A DNA stretch of 64,000 nucleotides from JACJYM01 sp965230495 (GCA_965230495.1 OZ246004.1:2356001-2420000); one strand, 5' to 3'; counted from the stretch's first letter, positions 53,881 to 62,658 are shown. Translations and numbers: made by a program. The notes: generated from the sequence alone by a model not told the origin.

Positions 53881-54438
53881 TTAATTGTTTTGATTTTTAA
53901 ATGGAAGACCCATCAACTTTAATAATTCCAACGCTTCTGCATCAGTATTGGCACTGGTAACAATAGTGATATCCATACCAGTAATCTTATTCACCTTATC
54001 AATATTTATCTCAGGAAAAATAATTTGCTCCTTGATACCCATTGTATAATTCCCACGTCCATCGAAGCTTTTATCATTGATACCTCTAAAGTCTCTTACC
54101 CTTGGTAAAGAAACAGTAATCAATCTTTCTAAAAACTCATACATTCTATCTCCTCTTAATGTTACTCTCGCCCCAATTGTCATCCCTTCTCTCAACTTAA
54201 AGTTAGAGACTGACTTTTTTGCCTTAGTCGGCACCGCTTTTTGGCCAGCAATAGATGTCAGTTCCGCCAAAGCTACATCGACTATCTTCTTATCCTGCGT
54301 AGCATCACCTAAACCTTGATTAATACAAATCTTTTCAATTTTAGGTACTTGCATCACAGAGCTATATTCAAACTTCTCTCTTAAAGAAGGAACAATCTCT
54401 TCCTTATACTTTGTTCTTAGATTTGGTGTATAACTCAT
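53881..54438 (-). CDS. rplE: Large ribosomal subunit protein L5
   Basis: L5 binds 5S rRNA and contacts P-site tRNA. The protein has 185 residues from the ATG at 54438, preferred over GTG one codon upstream because ATG overlaps the rplX stop (TGATG). Family features include YSSVMQVPKIEKICINQGLGDATQDKK, the loop LPRVRDFRGINDKSFDGRGNYTMGIKEQIIFPEI and the C-terminal A-x-x-L-L-K-L-M-G-L-P-F. Confidence 0.98.
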   Translation of the reverse strand: MSYTPNLRTKYKEEIVPSLREKFEYSSVMQVPKIEKICINQGLGDATQDKKIVDVALAELTSIAGQKAVPTKAKKSVSNFKLREGMTIGARVTLRGDRMYEFLERLITVSLPRVRDFRGINDKSFDGRGNYTMGIKEQIIFPEINIDKVNKITGMDITIVTSANTDAEALELLKLMGLPFKNQNN

Positions 54439-54779
54439 CACTTAATAATTTCTCCAGATTTTTTAGAATATCGTTGCAATTTACCATCTACCAGTTTCCT
54501 TCCAATCCTTGTTGGTTCTCCTGATTTTGGATCCAAAAGCATTAGATTCGAAACATGAATTGGTGCTTCTACCTCATTAATACCTCCTGGACTATCCTGA
54601 GTGGCTTTCATATGCTTTTTCACCATATTTAATCCATCAACGATTGCCCTTTGTTTTGCAACATTAACGTGTTTAACCTCACCTTTTTGCCCTTTATTAG
54701 ATCCAGAAATAACCATTACAGTATCTCCTTTTTTAATATGCAACTTAGGTTCGAATCTATCTTTAAATTTTTTCTTCAT
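54438..54779 (-). CDS. rplX: Large ribosomal subunit protein L24
   Basis: L24 is an early 50S assembly protein at the tunnel exit. The 113 residues from the ATG at 54779 begin MKKKFKDRFEPKLHIKKGD; a TTG two codons upstream is less likely. The KOW motif (KKGDTVMVISGSNKGQKGEV) and the GGINEVEAPIHVSNLMLLDPKSG block are diagnostic. It lies 27 bases after rplN. Confidence 0.97.
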   Translation of the reverse strand: MKKKFKDRFEPKLHIKKGDTVMVISGSNKGQKGEVKHVNVAKQRAIVDGLNMVKKHMKATQDSPGGINEVEAPIHVSNLMLLDPKSGEPTRIGRKLVDGKLQRYSKKSGEIIK

Positions 54780-54806
54780 TGTCAATAACTCTTAACGTTA
54801 TTCAAA

Positions 54807-55172
54807 TTATAATACCTCCGGTGCTAATGAGATAATTTTCATATAATCTCCTTCTCTTAACTCTCTTGCCACAGGTCCAAAAATCCTAGTTCCTCTTGGC
54901 TCCTCTGAAGCACTCAATAAAACAACTGCATTATCATCGAATCTAATATATGAGCCGTCCTTTCTTCTTATTTCTTTGTTCGTTCTAACTACAACCGCCT
55001 TAGTTACAGTACCTTTTTTTATTCCTCCAGGAGAAGTATCCTTCACTGTTACAACTATCTTGTCTCCTACACTAGCATATCTTCTTTTAGAACCTCCTAA
55101 AACCTTAATACACAAAACTTCTTTGGCTCCACTATTATCCGCCACTCTCAATCTTGATTCCTGTTGTATCAT
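54807..55172 (-). CDS. rplN: Large ribosomal subunit protein L14
   Basis: L14 lies at the subunit interface and binds 23S rRNA with L19. At 121 residues it begins MIQQESRLRVADNSGAKEVLCIKVLGGS and contains AVVVRTNKEIRRKDGSYIRFDDNAVVLL and the terminal REGDYMKIISLAPEVL. The order rpsQ-rplN-rplX is standard. Confidence 0.98.
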   Translation of the reverse strand: MIQQESRLRVADNSGAKEVLCIKVLGGSKRRYASVGDKIVVTVKDTSPGGIKKGTVTKAVVVRTNKEIRRKDGSYIRFDDNAVVLLSASEEPRGTRIFGPVARELREGDYMKIISLAPEVL

Positions 55173-55199
55173 TTTTCTTTGCTTTAAATTGTGATCGTA

Positions 55200-55451
55200 T
55201 TACTTGGCTCTTTCCAAAATTTCTTTAAGTCTCCAAGATTTTCTCTTGCTCAAAGGTCTAGTTTCTTCAATAGATACAGTATCTCCTACATTGCACTCAT
55301 TATTTTCATCATGAGCTAAGAACTTCTTAGACTTCTTCACATACTTCCCATAGATAGGATGTCTCAATTTTCTCTCAACCAATACAGAAATTGATTTGTC
55401 CATCGATGTGCTACTTACCACACCTATTCTTGATTTTCTTCCTTTTTCCAT
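55200..55451 (-). CDS. rpsQ: Small ribosomal subunit protein S17
   Basis: S17 is an OB-fold protein binding 16S rRNA early in assembly. The 83 residues include RIGVVSSTSMDKSISVLVERKLRHPIYGKYVKKSKKFLAHDENNECNVGDTVSIEETRPLSKRKSWRL; the last block is diagnostic. It starts 4 bases after the rpmC stop. Confidence 0.98.
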   Translation of the reverse strand: MEKGRKSRIGVVSSTSMDKSISVLVERKLRHPIYGKYVKKSKKFLAHDENNECNVGDTVSIEETRPLSKRKSWRLKEILERAK

Positions 55452-55455
55452 ATTC

Positions 55456-55716
55456 TTAAGATACTTTTCTTCTTCTTCTAATATTGTTTCTTTTGTTCAG
55501 CTGTTCCGGAGTCATTGCCTCAACCTCTCTACCTCTTAGCTCAGTATTCAAACGTGCAATATCTTTTCTAGCAGACCTCAACACCATAGGATTAGCTAAT
55601 CCGCTGATCGAATGATCAAACTTTAGCTTGTTATAATTATCCATAGCAGACTTCAATTCCGCTTGTATATCCTCGACAGACATTTCTTTTAACTCTATTG
55701 TTCTTTTTGTTGCCAT
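55456..55716 (-). CDS. rpmC: Large ribosomal subunit protein L29
   Basis: L29 forms part of the ribosomal docking site at the tunnel exit used by trigger factor and SRP. The helical core is recognisable (MSVEDIQAELKSAMDNYNKLKFDHSISGLANPMVLRSARKDIARLNTELRGRE). At 86 residues it is about 20 longer than the typical 60-70, because of a C-terminal tail (EAMTPEQLNKRNNIRRRRKVS). Confidence 0.95.
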   Translation of the reverse strand: MATKRTIELKEMSVEDIQAELKSAMDNYNKLKFDHSISGLANPMVLRSARKDIARLNTELRGREVEAMTPEQLNKRNNIRRRRKVS

Positions 55717-55736
55717 TGTCCTAGACTTTTAAATAA

Positions 55737-56156
55737 TTAACCCGCGTAATCAGGTCTAATTACAAATTTTGTTAATACTGGTAATTTTTGTGCCGCCAAC
55801 CTTAAAGCTTCTCTAGCAATTGTCTCTGGCACTCCATCCATTTCAAACATAATCATTCCAGGTTTAACATTAGCCACATAATGATCCAATGCTCCCTTTC
55901 CTTTACCCATCCTTACCTCAGCTGGCTTCGATGTAACAGGTTTATCAGGAAATATACGTATCCAAACTTTCCCCTCTCTCTTCATATATCTTGTCATCGC
56001 AATCCTTGCAGACTCTATTTGCCTGTTAGTAATCCTACCAGAATCTAAGGTCTTTAAACCAAAGGAGCCAAATGATACCAAATGACCACGTTGTGCAATT
56101 CCTTTAATCCTACCCTTCTGCTGCTTTCTATATTTCGTCCTTTTTGGCTGTAACAT
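55737..56156 (-). CDS. rplP: Large ribosomal subunit protein L16
   Basis: L16 helps place the A-site tRNA elbow. At 139 residues it includes MLQPKRTKYRKQQKGRIKG, GLKTLDSGRITNRQIESARIAMTRYMKREGKVWIRIFPDKPVTSKP and the KGKGALDHYVANVKPG loop. A 70-base gap, the longest inside the S10-spc section, separates it from rpsC and holds a candidate internal promoter. Confidence 0.98.
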   Translation of the reverse strand: MLQPKRTKYRKQQKGRIKGIAQRGHLVSFGSFGLKTLDSGRITNRQIESARIAMTRYMKREGKVWIRIFPDKPVTSKPAEVRMGKGKGALDHYVANVKPGMIMFEMDGVPETIAREALRLAAQKLPVLTKFVIRPDYAG

Positions 56157-56199
56157 CTCAAAAAAATTTATTTACCTATCCCTTTTTCAAAAAGTGGGG

Positions 56200-56207
56200 C
56201 AAAGGTA
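56200..56207 (-). promoter_or_regulatory. Candidate internal promoter (-7 element) ahead of rplP
   Basis: On the minus strand TACCTTTG (56207-56200) matches the TAnnTTTG element exactly and is followed by GCCCC, a frequent Bacteroidota context, but no TTG lies 19-21 bases upstream. A weak hairpin made of CCCTTTTT and AAAAAGTGGG lies between it and rplP. Confidence 0.35.
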
Positions 56208-56226
56208 CAATTTATTTAGTTTTTTC

Positions 56227-56952
56227 TTAATTATTCCTTCTGTTATCTCTTCTTCCTCTGTTTCGATTTCCTCCTCTTCCTCCTTTCGACTTAGAATCCA
56301 CACCTACGTTTGGACTTAAGTCTCTCTTACCAAGCACTTCTCCCTTACATAACCACACTTTAATTCCAATTTTTCCATATACTGTCAAAGCCTCACATAA
56401 AGCATAGTCTATATCTGCTCTAAAAGTATGTAATGGAGTTCTACCATCTTTATACTCTTCACTCCTTGCCATATCAGCACCATTCAAACGCCCGCTAATT
56501 CTAACCTTTATTCCTTCAGCTCCGGCTCTCATAGTAGCTTGGATAGCCATTTTGATGGCTCTTCTATAATTAACTCTAGACTCTAATTGTCTCGCTATGG
56601 TGTCCCCAACAATAGTAGCATCCAATTCAGGTTTTCTGATCTCTACAATATTGATCTGAACTTCTTTGCCTGTCAATTTTTTCAACTCCTCCTTAATTCT
56701 ATCTACTTCTTGTCCTCCTTTTCCAATAATTATACCAGGTCTTGAAGTATGAACAGTAACAGTAATTCTCTTTAAAGTTCTCTCAATAATAATTCTAGCT
56801 ATACCACCTCTATTAACTCTGGCTTTTAGATACTTTCTAATTTTTTCGTCTTCAACAACTTTATCTCCCATATCCTTGCCACCAAACCAGTTAGACTCCC
56901 AGCCTCTGATTATTCCTAATCTATTACCTATTGGATTTGTCTTCTGACCCAT
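56227..56952 (-). CDS. rpsC: Small ribosomal subunit protein S3
   Basis: S3 lines the mRNA entry and contributes to helicase activity of the ribosome. The 241 residues include MGQKTNPIGNRLGIIRGWESNWFGGK, the KH domain (VTVHTSRPGIIIGKGGQEVDRIKEELKKLTGKEVQINIVEI) and the C-terminal domain (MARSEEYKDGRTPLHTFRADIDYALCEALTVYGKIGIKVWLCKGE). The tail is unusually Gly/Arg/Asn-rich (GGRGGNRNRGRRDNRRNN). Confidence 0.98.
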   Translation of the reverse strand: MGQKTNPIGNRLGIIRGWESNWFGGKDMGDKVVEDEKIRKYLKARVNRGGIARIIIERTLKRITVTVHTSRPGIIIGKGGQEVDRIKEELKKLTGKEVQINIVEIRKPELDATIVGDTIARQLESRVNYRRAIKMAIQATMRAGAEGIKVRISGRLNGADMARSEEYKDGRTPLHTFRADIDYALCEALTVYGKIGIKVWLCKGEVLGKRDLSPNVGVDSKSKGGRGGNRNRGRRDNRRNN

Positions 56953-56957
56953 ACTAA

Positions 56958-57335
56958 TTAATTTTCATCTTGATTTTGGTTCTCAATTGGAATTCTATTC
57001 TCAACAACAATAGTCACATGATTCATTCTTTTTCTAATTCTATGTGCTCTACCATGAGGAGCTGGTCGAAATCTCTTCAAGCTTGTTCCTTCGTTAGAGT
57101 AAATAGTCTTTACATATAAATCATGGTCAGCTGCATCAACACTCATATCATTTTTTACTTCCCAATTAGCAATAGAGGAAAGGACTAGTTTTTCTAACCA
57201 CTCTGCTGACTCTCTTTTATGAAATTTCAAAATATTCAAAGCCTCGTCCACAGATTTACCTCTAATCAAATCAACGACAAGTCTCATTTTTCTCGCTGAA
57301 AGAGGAATATTTCTCAACTTTGCTGTTGCTTCCAT
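56958..57335 (-). CDS. rplV: Large ribosomal subunit protein L22
   Basis: L22 lines the peptide tunnel with L4. The 125 residues contain LRNIPLSARKMRLVVDLIRGKSVDEALNILKFHKRESAEWLEKLVLSS and the beta-hairpin end FRPAPHGRAHRIRKRMNHVTIVV. The ends are standard apart from an Asn/Gln-rich C-terminus. It follows rpsS by 18 bases. Confidence 0.98.
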   Translation of the reverse strand: MEATAKLRNIPLSARKMRLVVDLIRGKSVDEALNILKFHKRESAEWLEKLVLSSIANWEVKNDMSVDAADHDLYVKTIYSNEGTSLKRFRPAPHGRAHRIRKRMNHVTIVVENRIPIENQNQDEN

Positions 57336-57353
57336 TATTAACTTCTTTTATAA

Positions 57354-57620
57354 TTATTTTCTATTTCCTGAATGCCCCTTAAACGTTCTAGTCAAAGAGA
57401 ATTCTCCCAATTTATGACCAACCATATTCTCAGTAACAAAAACAGGTACAAATGTCTTGCCATTATGAACTGCTATGGTATGTCCAACCATATCAGGAAT
57501 AATCATAGAAGCTCTGCTCCATGTTTTTATAACTGATTTTTTATTGGACTCATTAGCTTTACCAAGTTTTTTCAAAAGCTTATGATATACGTATGGACCT
57601 TTTTTTATAGATCTTGCCAT
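57354..57620 (-). CDS. rpsS: Small ribosomal subunit protein S19
   Basis: S19 sits in the 30S head near the A site. The 88 residues include MARSIKKGPYVYHKLLKKL, TWSRASMIIPDMVGHTIAVHNGKTFVPVFVTENMVGHKLGEFSLTRTFKGH, the diagnostic run of the family. It follows rplB by 10 bases. Confidence 0.98.
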   Translation of the reverse strand: MARSIKKGPYVYHKLLKKLGKANESNKKSVIKTWSRASMIIPDMVGHTIAVHNGKTFVPVFVTENMVGHKLGEFSLTRTFKGHSGNRK

Positions 57621-57630
57621 AATTCAGATA

Positions 57631-58467
57631 TTACTTTTTGTTTTTAGTTTTTCTTCTACTAATTATCAATTTAGTAGAAGCCTTGTTCTTATCTCTAGTT
57701 TTTTGACCTTTCGCCATTACCCCGGTTCTAGATCTTGGGTGACCTCCGGAGGCCCTTCCTTCACCCCCACCCATTGGGTGATCTACAGGATTCATTGCTA
57801 CCCCTCTTACTCTCGGCCTTCTACCCAACCATCTCTTTCTACCTGCTTTTCCTAACACCTCTAAACCATGATCCGGATTTGAAGTAGTGCCCATAGTAGC
57901 ACGACAGTCATTCAAAATTCTCCTTACCTCGCCTGAAGGCATCTTTACCACGACATATCTCTCCTCCTTATTCATTAACACGGCATACGTTCCAGCACTT
58001 CTAGCCAAAGCTGCTCCCTTTCCAGGCTGCATTTCAATAGCATGAATAGCAGAACCAAGAGGAATATCTTTTAAAAGTAACGTATTACCCACTTTAGGTT
58101 CAGCTTTAGAGCCACTCATCAGTTTGTCTCCTACCTGAATTTTATCAGGAGCGATAATATATCTTTTCTCTCCATCAGCGTAAGCTACCAATGCTATATA
58201 TGCAGATCTGTTAGGATCATATTCTACCGTCTTTACAGTAGCAGGAATTCCATCCTTATTTCTTTTAAAGTCTACGACTCTATATTTTCTCTTATGACCT
58301 CCACCAAGCTGCCTCATGGTCATCTTACCATCATGATTCCTACCACCCGACTTACTCTTTCCACTGACCAAAGATTTTTCCGGTCTATCCGTAGTCAAAG
58401 CACTATAATCGCCCCCAACTCGGAATCTCGTACCTGGTGTAATTGGATTAAACTTTTTAATTGCCAT
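57631..58467 (-). CDS. rplB: Large ribosomal subunit protein L2
   Basis: L2 is a primary 23S rRNA binder needed for subunit association and peptidyl transfer. At 278 residues it has the OB-fold and SH3-like domains and the conserved C-terminal RPRVRGVAMNPVDHPMGGGEGRASGGHPRSRTGVMAKGQKTRDKNKASTKLIISRRK. The MNPVDHPMGGGEGR stretch contains the functionally important His. It follows rplW by 32 bases. Confidence 0.98.
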   Translation of the reverse strand: MAIKKFNPITPGTRFRVGGDYSALTTDRPEKSLVSGKSKSGGRNHDGKMTMRQLGGGHKRKYRVVDFKRNKDGIPATVKTVEYDPNRSAYIALVAYADGEKRYIIAPDKIQVGDKLMSGSKAEPKVGNTLLLKDIPLGSAIHAIEMQPGKGAALARSAGTYAVLMNKEERYVVVKMPSGEVRRILNDCRATMGTTSNPDHGLEVLGKAGRKRWLGRRPRVRGVAMNPVDHPMGGGEGRASGGHPRSRTGVMAKGQKTRDKNKASTKLIISRRKTKNKK

Positions 58468-58499
58468 AATTAACTTATTTAAATTGACTTACGCCTCTA

Positions 58500-58799
58500 C
58501 TAATTCTGTTCGTAAATATCTAATTCATCACCTTCCGCCAAAGTCACCACGGCTTTTTTAGCTCCGCCTGTAGTTCCTCTCAACACACCACTTCTAGTAT
58601 TTCTTACCTTTTTCTTCTTAGGCATTATTAAGGTATTTACATTCTCAATCGTTACCTCTGGAAACATTTCCTCCAATGCCTTTTTAATCTCAAGTCTGTT
58701 AGCTGTTTTAGCTACTTCAAAAGTATATTTATTAAGGCCACTTGATAATATATCTGCCTTTTCCGAGATTATTGGTCTTATAATAATACGATTCTTCAT
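58500..58799 (-). CDS. rplW: Large ribosomal subunit protein L23
   Basis: L23 is at the tunnel exit and docks trigger factor and SRP. The 99 residues include IIIRPIISEKADILSSGLNKYTFEVAKTANRLEIKKALEEMFPEVTIENVNTLIM, with the S-E-K and E-I-K motifs conserved. Gaps are 10 bases to rplD and 32 to rplB. Confidence 0.97.
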   Translation of the reverse strand: MKNRIIIRPIISEKADILSSGLNKYTFEVAKTANRLEIKKALEEMFPEVTIENVNTLIMPKKKKVRNTRSGVLRGTTGGAKKAVVTLAEGDELDIYEQN

Positions 58800-58809
58800 A
58801 TTCCCTTAT

Positions 58810-59427
58810 TTACAATTTAGCTATTGAACTTTCTGAAAATATTACGTTTTTAGCATTCAACAACTGATACGTATTTAAATCTGTAACTACTGCAACCTCA
58901 GTATCTTTGATATTTCTTGAAGACAAATAAACGTTCTTGTTTAAATCTCCGGTAACCACTAGAGTTTTAGAACCATCCACATCAAGATTCTTCATTATAT
59001 TTCTGAAATCTTTAGTTTTAGGTTGATCAAGTGTAAAATCTTCAACTACCTTGATCGCACCTTCAGCAGCTAGAGAAGTTAAAGCAGATCTTTTCGCCGC
59101 CTGCTTCACCTTTTTATTAAGCTTAAAATTATAATTCCTTGGTCTAGGTCCAAAAACTCTACCTCCGCCTCTGAACAAAGGACTCTTCATTGAACCAGCT
59201 CTTGCTGTACCAGTCCCCTTTTGTCTCTTAATCTTTTTGGTAGATTTATTTATCTCCCATTTCTCTTTTGACTTATGAGTACCTTGTCTTTGAGCTGCCA
59301 AATATTGCTTAACCGCCAGATACACACTATGAGTACTAATCTCAGCGTTAAACATATTCTCAGGCAATTCAATTGATCTTCCCGTACTAGAACCATCCGT
59401 ACTTAATATATCTACTTTCATGGCCAT
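58810..59427 (-). CDS. rplD: Large ribosomal subunit protein L4
   Basis: L4 reaches into the peptide tunnel and in some bacteria regulates the S10 operon. The 205 residues contain the KGTGTARAGSMKSPLFRGGGRVFGPRPRNYNFKLNKKVKQAAKRSALT stretch with the tunnel loop. The ATG shares a base with the rplC stop (TAATG); a second ATG two codons later is an alternative. No S10-type leader hairpin for L4 control was identified. Confidence 0.98.
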   Translation of the reverse strand: MAMKVDILSTDGSSTGRSIELPENMFNAEISTHSVYLAVKQYLAAQRQGTHKSKEKWEINKSTKKIKRQKGTGTARAGSMKSPLFRGGGRVFGPRPRNYNFKLNKKVKQAAKRSALTSLAAEGAIKVVEDFTLDQPKTKDFRNIMKNLDVDGSKTLVVTGDLNKNVYLSSRNIKDTEVAVVTDLNTYQLLNAKNVIFSESSIAKL

Positions 59428-60047
59428 TACTTTTCTATAATTACAAATGAACCCTTATGTCCAGGTACAGCACCTTTGATAAGTAATAAATTTTTCTCAG
59501 GCAACATTTTTACGATTCTAAGGTTTCTTACAGTCACCCTATTATTCCCCATTCTACCTGCCATTCTCATCCCTTTAAATACTCTTGCAGGGTAAGAAGC
59601 CGCACCAATAGAACCAGGAGCTCTCATTCTATTATGCTGACCATGTGTAGCATCTCCTACACCTCTAAAACCATATCTCTTAACAACACCTTGATGTCCT
59701 TTACCTTTTGAAGTTCCTATCGCTCTTACAAAATCTCCTTCCTCAAAAACATCTTCGATAGTAACTGTATCTCCCAAAGATTTTACCAAGTCAGAATTTC
59801 TAAACTCAACTACCTTTCTTTTTGGAGAGGTTTGGGCAGCAGTAAAGTGCCCTTTTAAAGCCTTAGAAGTATTCTTAGCTTTCGCATCATATGCTCCCAA
59901 TTGCAATGCACTATACCCATCCGTCTCAGAATCTTTAACCTGTGTTACAACATTAGGCTCAATTTCTACAACAGTGCAGGCTACATATTTTCCAGCATCA
60001 TCAAAAATACTGGTCATACCGATCTTTTTACCAATCAAACCGTTCAT
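59427..60047 (-). CDS. rplC: Large ribosomal subunit protein L3
   Basis: L3 lies close to the peptidyl-transferase centre. The 206 residues begin MNGLIGKKIGMTSIFDDAGKYVACTVVEI and include the diagnostic GVGDATHGQHNRMRAPGSIGAASYPARVFKGMRMAGRMGN loop with its Gln that is methylated by PrmB in other bacteria. It starts 71 bases after rpsJ. Confidence 0.98.
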   Translation of the reverse strand: MNGLIGKKIGMTSIFDDAGKYVACTVVEIEPNVVTQVKDSETDGYSALQLGAYDAKAKNTSKALKGHFTAAQTSPKRKVVEFRNSDLVKSLGDTVTIEDVFEEGDFVRAIGTSKGKGHQGVVKRYGFRGVGDATHGQHNRMRAPGSIGAASYPARVFKGMRMAGRMGNNRVTVRNLRIVKMLPEKNLLLIKGAVPGHKGSFVIIEK

Positions 60048-60118
60048 TCGATAAATTTTATTATCACAATCGACTCACAGACGATCTCTCGCCTGCTACT
60101 CGAAAAATTTCAAAATAA

Positions 60119-60427
60119 TTAAGTAAGCTTAACCTGGATATCAACTCCACTAGGAAGCTCTAATTTGGATAGAGCGTCAACCGTCTTTTGGGTAGGAGTA
60201 AAAATCTCAATAAGCCTCTTATGTGTTCTTAACTGAAACTGCTCACGAGATTTCTTATTTACGTGCGGAGAACGCAAGACGGTAAATATTTCTTTCTTCG
60301 TAGGCAGCGGAATCGGGCCCGAAATAACGGCACCACTATTTTTTACAGTTTTAACAATCTTCTCAGTACTCTTGTCTACCAAGTTGTGATCGTAAGACTG
60401 TAATTTTATTCTAATTTTTTGATTCAT
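60119..60427 (-). CDS. rpsJ: Small ribosomal subunit protein S10
   Basis: S10 is a 30S head protein and, as NusE, a transcription antitermination factor. The 102 residues include RIKLQSYDHNLVDKSTEKIVKTVKNSGAVISGPIPLPTKKEIFTVLRSPHVNKKSREQFQLRTHKRLIEI, the typical run. A candidate promoter lies in the 95-base gap to fusA. Confidence 0.98.
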   Translation of the reverse strand: MNQKIRIKLQSYDHNLVDKSTEKIVKTVKNSGAVISGPIPLPTKKEIFTVLRSPHVNKKSREQFQLRTHKRLIEIFTPTQKTVDALSKLELPSGVDIQVKLT

Positions 60428-60465
60428 AACCTAAATTAAAAACTATTTGCTTTTTTAAGCGGCTG

Positions 60466-60496
60466 CAAAATTACAACCGCCATTTTTATTTTCCAA
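60466..60496 (-). promoter_or_regulatory. Putative promoter of rpsJ (S10 section), within a hairpin
   Basis: On the minus strand TTG (60496-60494) and TAATTTTG (60473-60466) are 20 bases apart, matching the Bacteroidota pattern; rpsJ starts about 39 bases downstream. The -7 element lies in the loop of a 7-bp stem (GCGGTTG with CAGCCGC, one wobble), so it overlaps a potential RNA hairpin of the fusA transcript. Confidence 0.5.
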
Positions 60497-60522
60497 ATAT
60501 TTAAAAACTAAATATTGTTTTT

Positions 60523-62658
60523 TTATACACTAACCTCTCCTCTAGCCTTTTCAATCACCTCTTTGGCAACATTCTTAGGAGCCTCTGCATAATGCGAAAA
60601 TTCCATCGTACTACTCGCTCTTCCCGAAGTAATAGTTCTAAGCTGAGTAACATATCCAAACATTTCAGAAAGCGGAACTTCGGCTTTTATTGAAACTGCT
60701 CCTCCCATCTTTTGTTCCTGACTCTTTGGCAACCCTCTTCTTCTGTTCAAATCACCAATCACAGAACCTACATACTCCTCTGGTGTAATAACTTCAAGCT
60801 TCATCATTGGTTCTAAAAGTACAGGTTTTGCTTTCGCAGCTGCGGCTTTAAACCCTTCCTTAGCACACAACTCAAAGGCAATAGGCTTTGAATCCACTGC
60901 ATGCGTCTGACCATCATACAACCTGACCTTCATACTATCAATACCATATCCTGCCAAAACACCATTATCCATCATCGCGTTAAAACCTTTTAGCACAGAA
61001 GGAAAATATTCCTTTGGAATTGATCCTCCAAAAATATCATTCTGGAATTGAATCTTAACCTTACCATTCTTAAAGTCTTCAGACTCAAGAAACTCCTCGT
61101 CCGCTGGACCAACCTCGAAAGACATTTGAGCAAATAAACCAGAACCACCCGATTGCTTTTTAAGCCTTTCAGTATGATCAACTGTCATAGTCAAAGCCTC
61201 CTTATAATTAACCTGAGGCTGTCCTTGATTACATTCTACTTTAAATTCTCTTCTCAATCTATCCACAATGATCTCTAAGTGCAGCTCACCCATCCCACTA
61301 ATCACTGTCTGATTAGTATCTTCATCATATCTAACCTTAAATGTAGGATCCTCTTCTGCCAATTTAGCCAAAGCCATTCCTAATTTATCTAAATCTTTTT
61401 GAGTTTTAGGCTCAACTGCCACACCTATCACTGGATCTGGGAATACCATACTTTCCAAAACAATTGGTTTATCCAAATCACTCAAAGTATCCCCTGTTCT
61501 GATATCCTTAAAACCAACAGCTGCCGCAATGTCTCCAGCCTCCACTCTAGGAATAGGGTTTTGCTTATTGGCGTGCATTTGATAAATTCTAGAAATTCTT
61601 TCTTTCTTATCTGTTCTTGTATTTAAGATATAACTTCCCGCATCCAAAGCTCCTGAATAGACCCTCATAAAACATAGTCTACCCACATATGGATCAGTTG
61701 CAATTTTAAATGCCAAAGCAGCAAAAGGCTCATCATTACTTGGCTTCCTTTCAACCTCCTGATCATTTCGTGGATCAGTTCCTTTTACAGCTTCAATATC
61801 CAAAGGACTTGGCAAGAAGTAACAACAATTATCTAGTAAAGCCTGAACTCCCTTATTCTTGAAAGCAGAACCACACATAACTGGCGTCATACTCATGTCA
61901 CATACCGCAGCTCTTACAGCAGCCCTCATTTCCTCAACTGTTATAGAGTCCGGATCTTCGAAGAATTTTTCCATCAAGTTGTCATCATAAGAAGCTACTT
62001 CCTCTATCAAATGACCTCTCATTTCATGGACCTTATCTTTCAAGTCTTCGGGAATAGGAATCTCCTCAAAGGTCATACCCATATCTTCTTCATTCCACAC
62101 AATTGCTTTTCCTGTCACCAAATCAACCACTCCTTTGAATCTTTCTTCACTTCCAATAGGCACCTGCAGTGGAACTGCATTTGCCCCCAACTTCTCCTTC
62201 ATATCCTCAACCACATTAAAGAAGTCAGCACCAGCTCTATCCATTTTATTCACAAAACCAATTCTTGGCACCTTATAGTTATCTGCCAATCTCCAGTTCG
62301 TTTCTGATTGAGGCTCTACACCATCAACAGCTGAAAACAAGAAAACCAGACCATCCAAAACTCTCAATGATCTATTCACCTCAACAGTAAAGTCAACGTG
62401 TCCCGGAGTATCGATTATGTTAAAATCATAATCCTGATCTCCTAATTTCCACGTACATTTAGTAGCAGCTGAAGTAATAGTAATACCTCTTTCCTGCTCC
62501 TGCTCCATCCAGTCCATAGTAGCGGCTCCATCGTGAACCTCTCCTATCTTATGACTTACACCAGTATAGTAGAGAACTCTTTCTGTTGTAGTTGTTTTCC
62601 CTGCATCAATATGTGCAGCGATACCTATATTTCTTCTATATCTTAGATCTTGTGACAT
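60523..62658 (-). CDS. fusA: Elongation factor G
   Basis: EF-G is the GTPase that drives translocation on the ribosome. The 711 residues carry the G1 loop (AHIDAGKTTTTERVLYYTG), the switch region ERGITITSAAT, DTPGHVDFTVEV, the NKMDRAGADF specificity motif, and the domain IV-V features (IGDLNRRRGLPKSQEQKMGG ... LSEMFGYVTQLRTITSGRASSTMEFSHYAEAP). The order rpsL-rpsG-fusA-rpsJ lacks a tuf gene between fusA and rpsJ, as usual in Bacteroidota. Confidence 0.98.
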   Translation of the reverse strand: MSQDLRYRRNIGIAAHIDAGKTTTTERVLYYTGVSHKIGEVHDGAATMDWMEQEQERGITITSAATKCTWKLGDQDYDFNIIDTPGHVDFTVEVNRSLRVLDGLVFLFSAVDGVEPQSETNWRLADNYKVPRIGFVNKMDRAGADFFNVVEDMKEKLGANAVPLQVPIGSEERFKGVVDLVTGKAIVWNEEDMGMTFEEIPIPEDLKDKVHEMRGHLIEEVASYDDNLMEKFFEDPDSITVEEMRAAVRAAVCDMSMTPVMCGSAFKNKGVQALLDNCCYFLPSPLDIEAVKGTDPRNDQEVERKPSNDEPFAALAFKIATDPYVGRLCFMRVYSGALDAGSYILNTRTDKKERISRIYQMHANKQNPIPRVEAGDIAAAVGFKDIRTGDTLSDLDKPIVLESMVFPDPVIGVAVEPKTQKDLDKLGMALAKLAEEDPTFKVRYDEDTNQTVISGMGELHLEIIVDRLRREFKVECNQGQPQVNYKEALTMTVDHTERLKKQSGGSGLFAQMSFEVGPADEEFLESEDFKNGKVKIQFQNDIFGGSIPKEYFPSVLKGFNAMMDNGVLAGYGIDSMKVRLYDGQTHAVDSKPIAFELCAKEGFKAAAAKAKPVLLEPMMKLEVITPEEYVGSVIGDLNRRRGLPKSQEQKMGGAVSIKAEVPLSEMFGYVTQLRTITSGRASSTMEFSHYAEAPKNVAKEVIEKARGEVSV

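Noticed and set aside
60428..60522. A tuf gene expected between fusA and rpsJ in many bacteria.
   Set aside because: The gap is only 95 bases; Bacteroidota usually carry tuf elsewhere.
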